A program made the translations under genes and the position numbers. From Dipteris shenzhenensis (taxonomy: Eukaryota; Polypodiophyta; Polypodiopsida; Gleicheniales): a stretch of 64,000 bases of DNA. Position 1 is the stretch's first letter. Each line of letters starts with the position of its first letter. A model generated the notes under the pieces. It was not told the origin of the DNA and searched no databases. It was given only the letters and a program-made list of their open reading frames with translations. The DNA lies in assembly GCA_047967505.1 (NCBI GenBank), contig CM106539.1; one strand, 5' to 3'. Shown piece by piece: positions 63,430 to 64,000 of the stretch.

Positions 63430-64000
63430 GACATGGCCACCATGGCCGCCTCCTCATCGATGTCTCCTCCTCGCTCTTTATGGAAGCATCGTCATCAGAA
63501 GGTGGGGCCTCCTCCACTGGCTGGTTGGGCTGTGCATCCTCAACCCTAGTGCGAGCTCTCGTGCGTGGTCCTATCTGCATAAGCTCCTCAAACAGTTGGT
63601 GCTACACTTGAATGCATTGGTACCTCCAATGCAGTCCCATGAGTGCTTCCCGTAGCTTGCTTGTACCTGTTAGCATACTTGGGCTCAAATACCTCCACGA
63701 GCTTGGCAGCTCGCTCAATGGTTTGGGGCTCATGAGCCCTCACATCGGAGGCCAGGGAGGGATGCAAGCCTTGAATAAAGGGCAACAACTTTCCCCTCTA
63801 ACAGATGTGACATACAAAGAGGGAGAGCCTCCAAAAATGCCGCAAATACTCATGAACCGAGCTAGTATGTGATAATGAATAAGTACTGCTCTAGTACTAG
63901 TGGAGAAACAAAGGTGGTGACCATCAGCCCCTTATATTGTGCACATGTAGTTGATCTTTGTGGAGAGTCCCTTGTGTGAACATACTCCTGTAAATGCATC
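63430..64000 (-). pseudogene. Ty3/gypsy gag fragment, minus strand
   Basis: Minus frame 63788-63588 reads LPFIQGLHPSLASDVRAHEPQTIERAAKLVEVFEPKY, the retrotrans_gag pattern F..GL.P.....V....P.T...A...A..FE; ahead of it a shifted frame gives VHEYLRHFWRLSLF, the usual V.EY...F..L block. It continues past the window edge. It probably inserted into the receptor-kinase intron 20 or its 3' flank. Confidence 0.75.

Overview
This window looks like nuclear DNA from a seed plant with a large, repeat-laden genome, most likely a conifer or other gymnosperm. The clues are one intron-rich plant receptor-kinase gene stretched over about 17 kb by TE-filled introns (one of 3.0 kb, one of 8.3 kb), a dense mosaic of decayed and fairly recent retroelements, and an intronic Penelope-like reverse transcriptase, a class known from conifers and otherwise rare in plants. 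The species assignment is inference. I see no bacterial-type operons, rRNA genes or CRISPR arrays.

Layout. 1-7.3 kb: a LINE relic split by a complete Ty1/copia element with 170-bp LTRs (1009-6850, TSD GAGCT); an inverted fragment of the same LTR family opens the window. 8.6-9.0 kb: probable 3' end of a minus-strand LINE. 9.8-11.5 kb: short unrecognised reading frames with intron-like breaks. 11.8-15.5 kb: a decayed Helitron of the endonuclease-bearing (Helentron) type, with Rep region and C-terminal AP-like endonuclease but no Pif1 helicase between them. 17.9-20.6 kb: a minus-strand non-autonomous LTR element whose left LTR also abuts a second primer-binding site. 20.8-21.5 kb: degenerate repeats. 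22.4-24.7 kb: LINE relic. 25.7-26.8 kb: minus-strand Ty3/gypsy RT relic. 27.9-28.7 kb: LINE 3' fragment. 29.2-33.5 kb: longer LINE relic with ORF1 and ORF2 remnants. 33.8-38.7 kb: second Ty1/copia element (TSD ATATC). 39.6-40.2 kb: possible PLATZ-type zinc-protein relic. 42.6-42.8 kb: second Helitron Rep fragment.

45.8-62.7 kb and beyond: the one convincing host gene, an LRR receptor-like kinase on the plus strand. Twenty exons join in frame to 692 codons: signal peptide, cap domain, a ladder of LRRs (seven exons of exactly 72 nt in one phase), Cys-rich juxtamembrane region, transmembrane helix and a kinase with its catalytic motifs intact. The kinase C-lobe end is not in the window. Intron 5 carries a sequence duplication and the Penelope-like fragment; intron 16 carries a diverged solo-LTR-like sequence and a complete non-autonomous LTR element (56554-59252, TSD ATAAT) whose LTRs are longer than its interior. 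A minus-strand gypsy gag fragment follows at 63.4-64.0 kb.

Except for the receptor kinase, none of the coding remnants appears able to make a full protein. The most interesting items are the helicase-less Rep-endonuclease Helentron relic and the Penelope-like RT, two element types better known from animals, lying about 33 kb apart.
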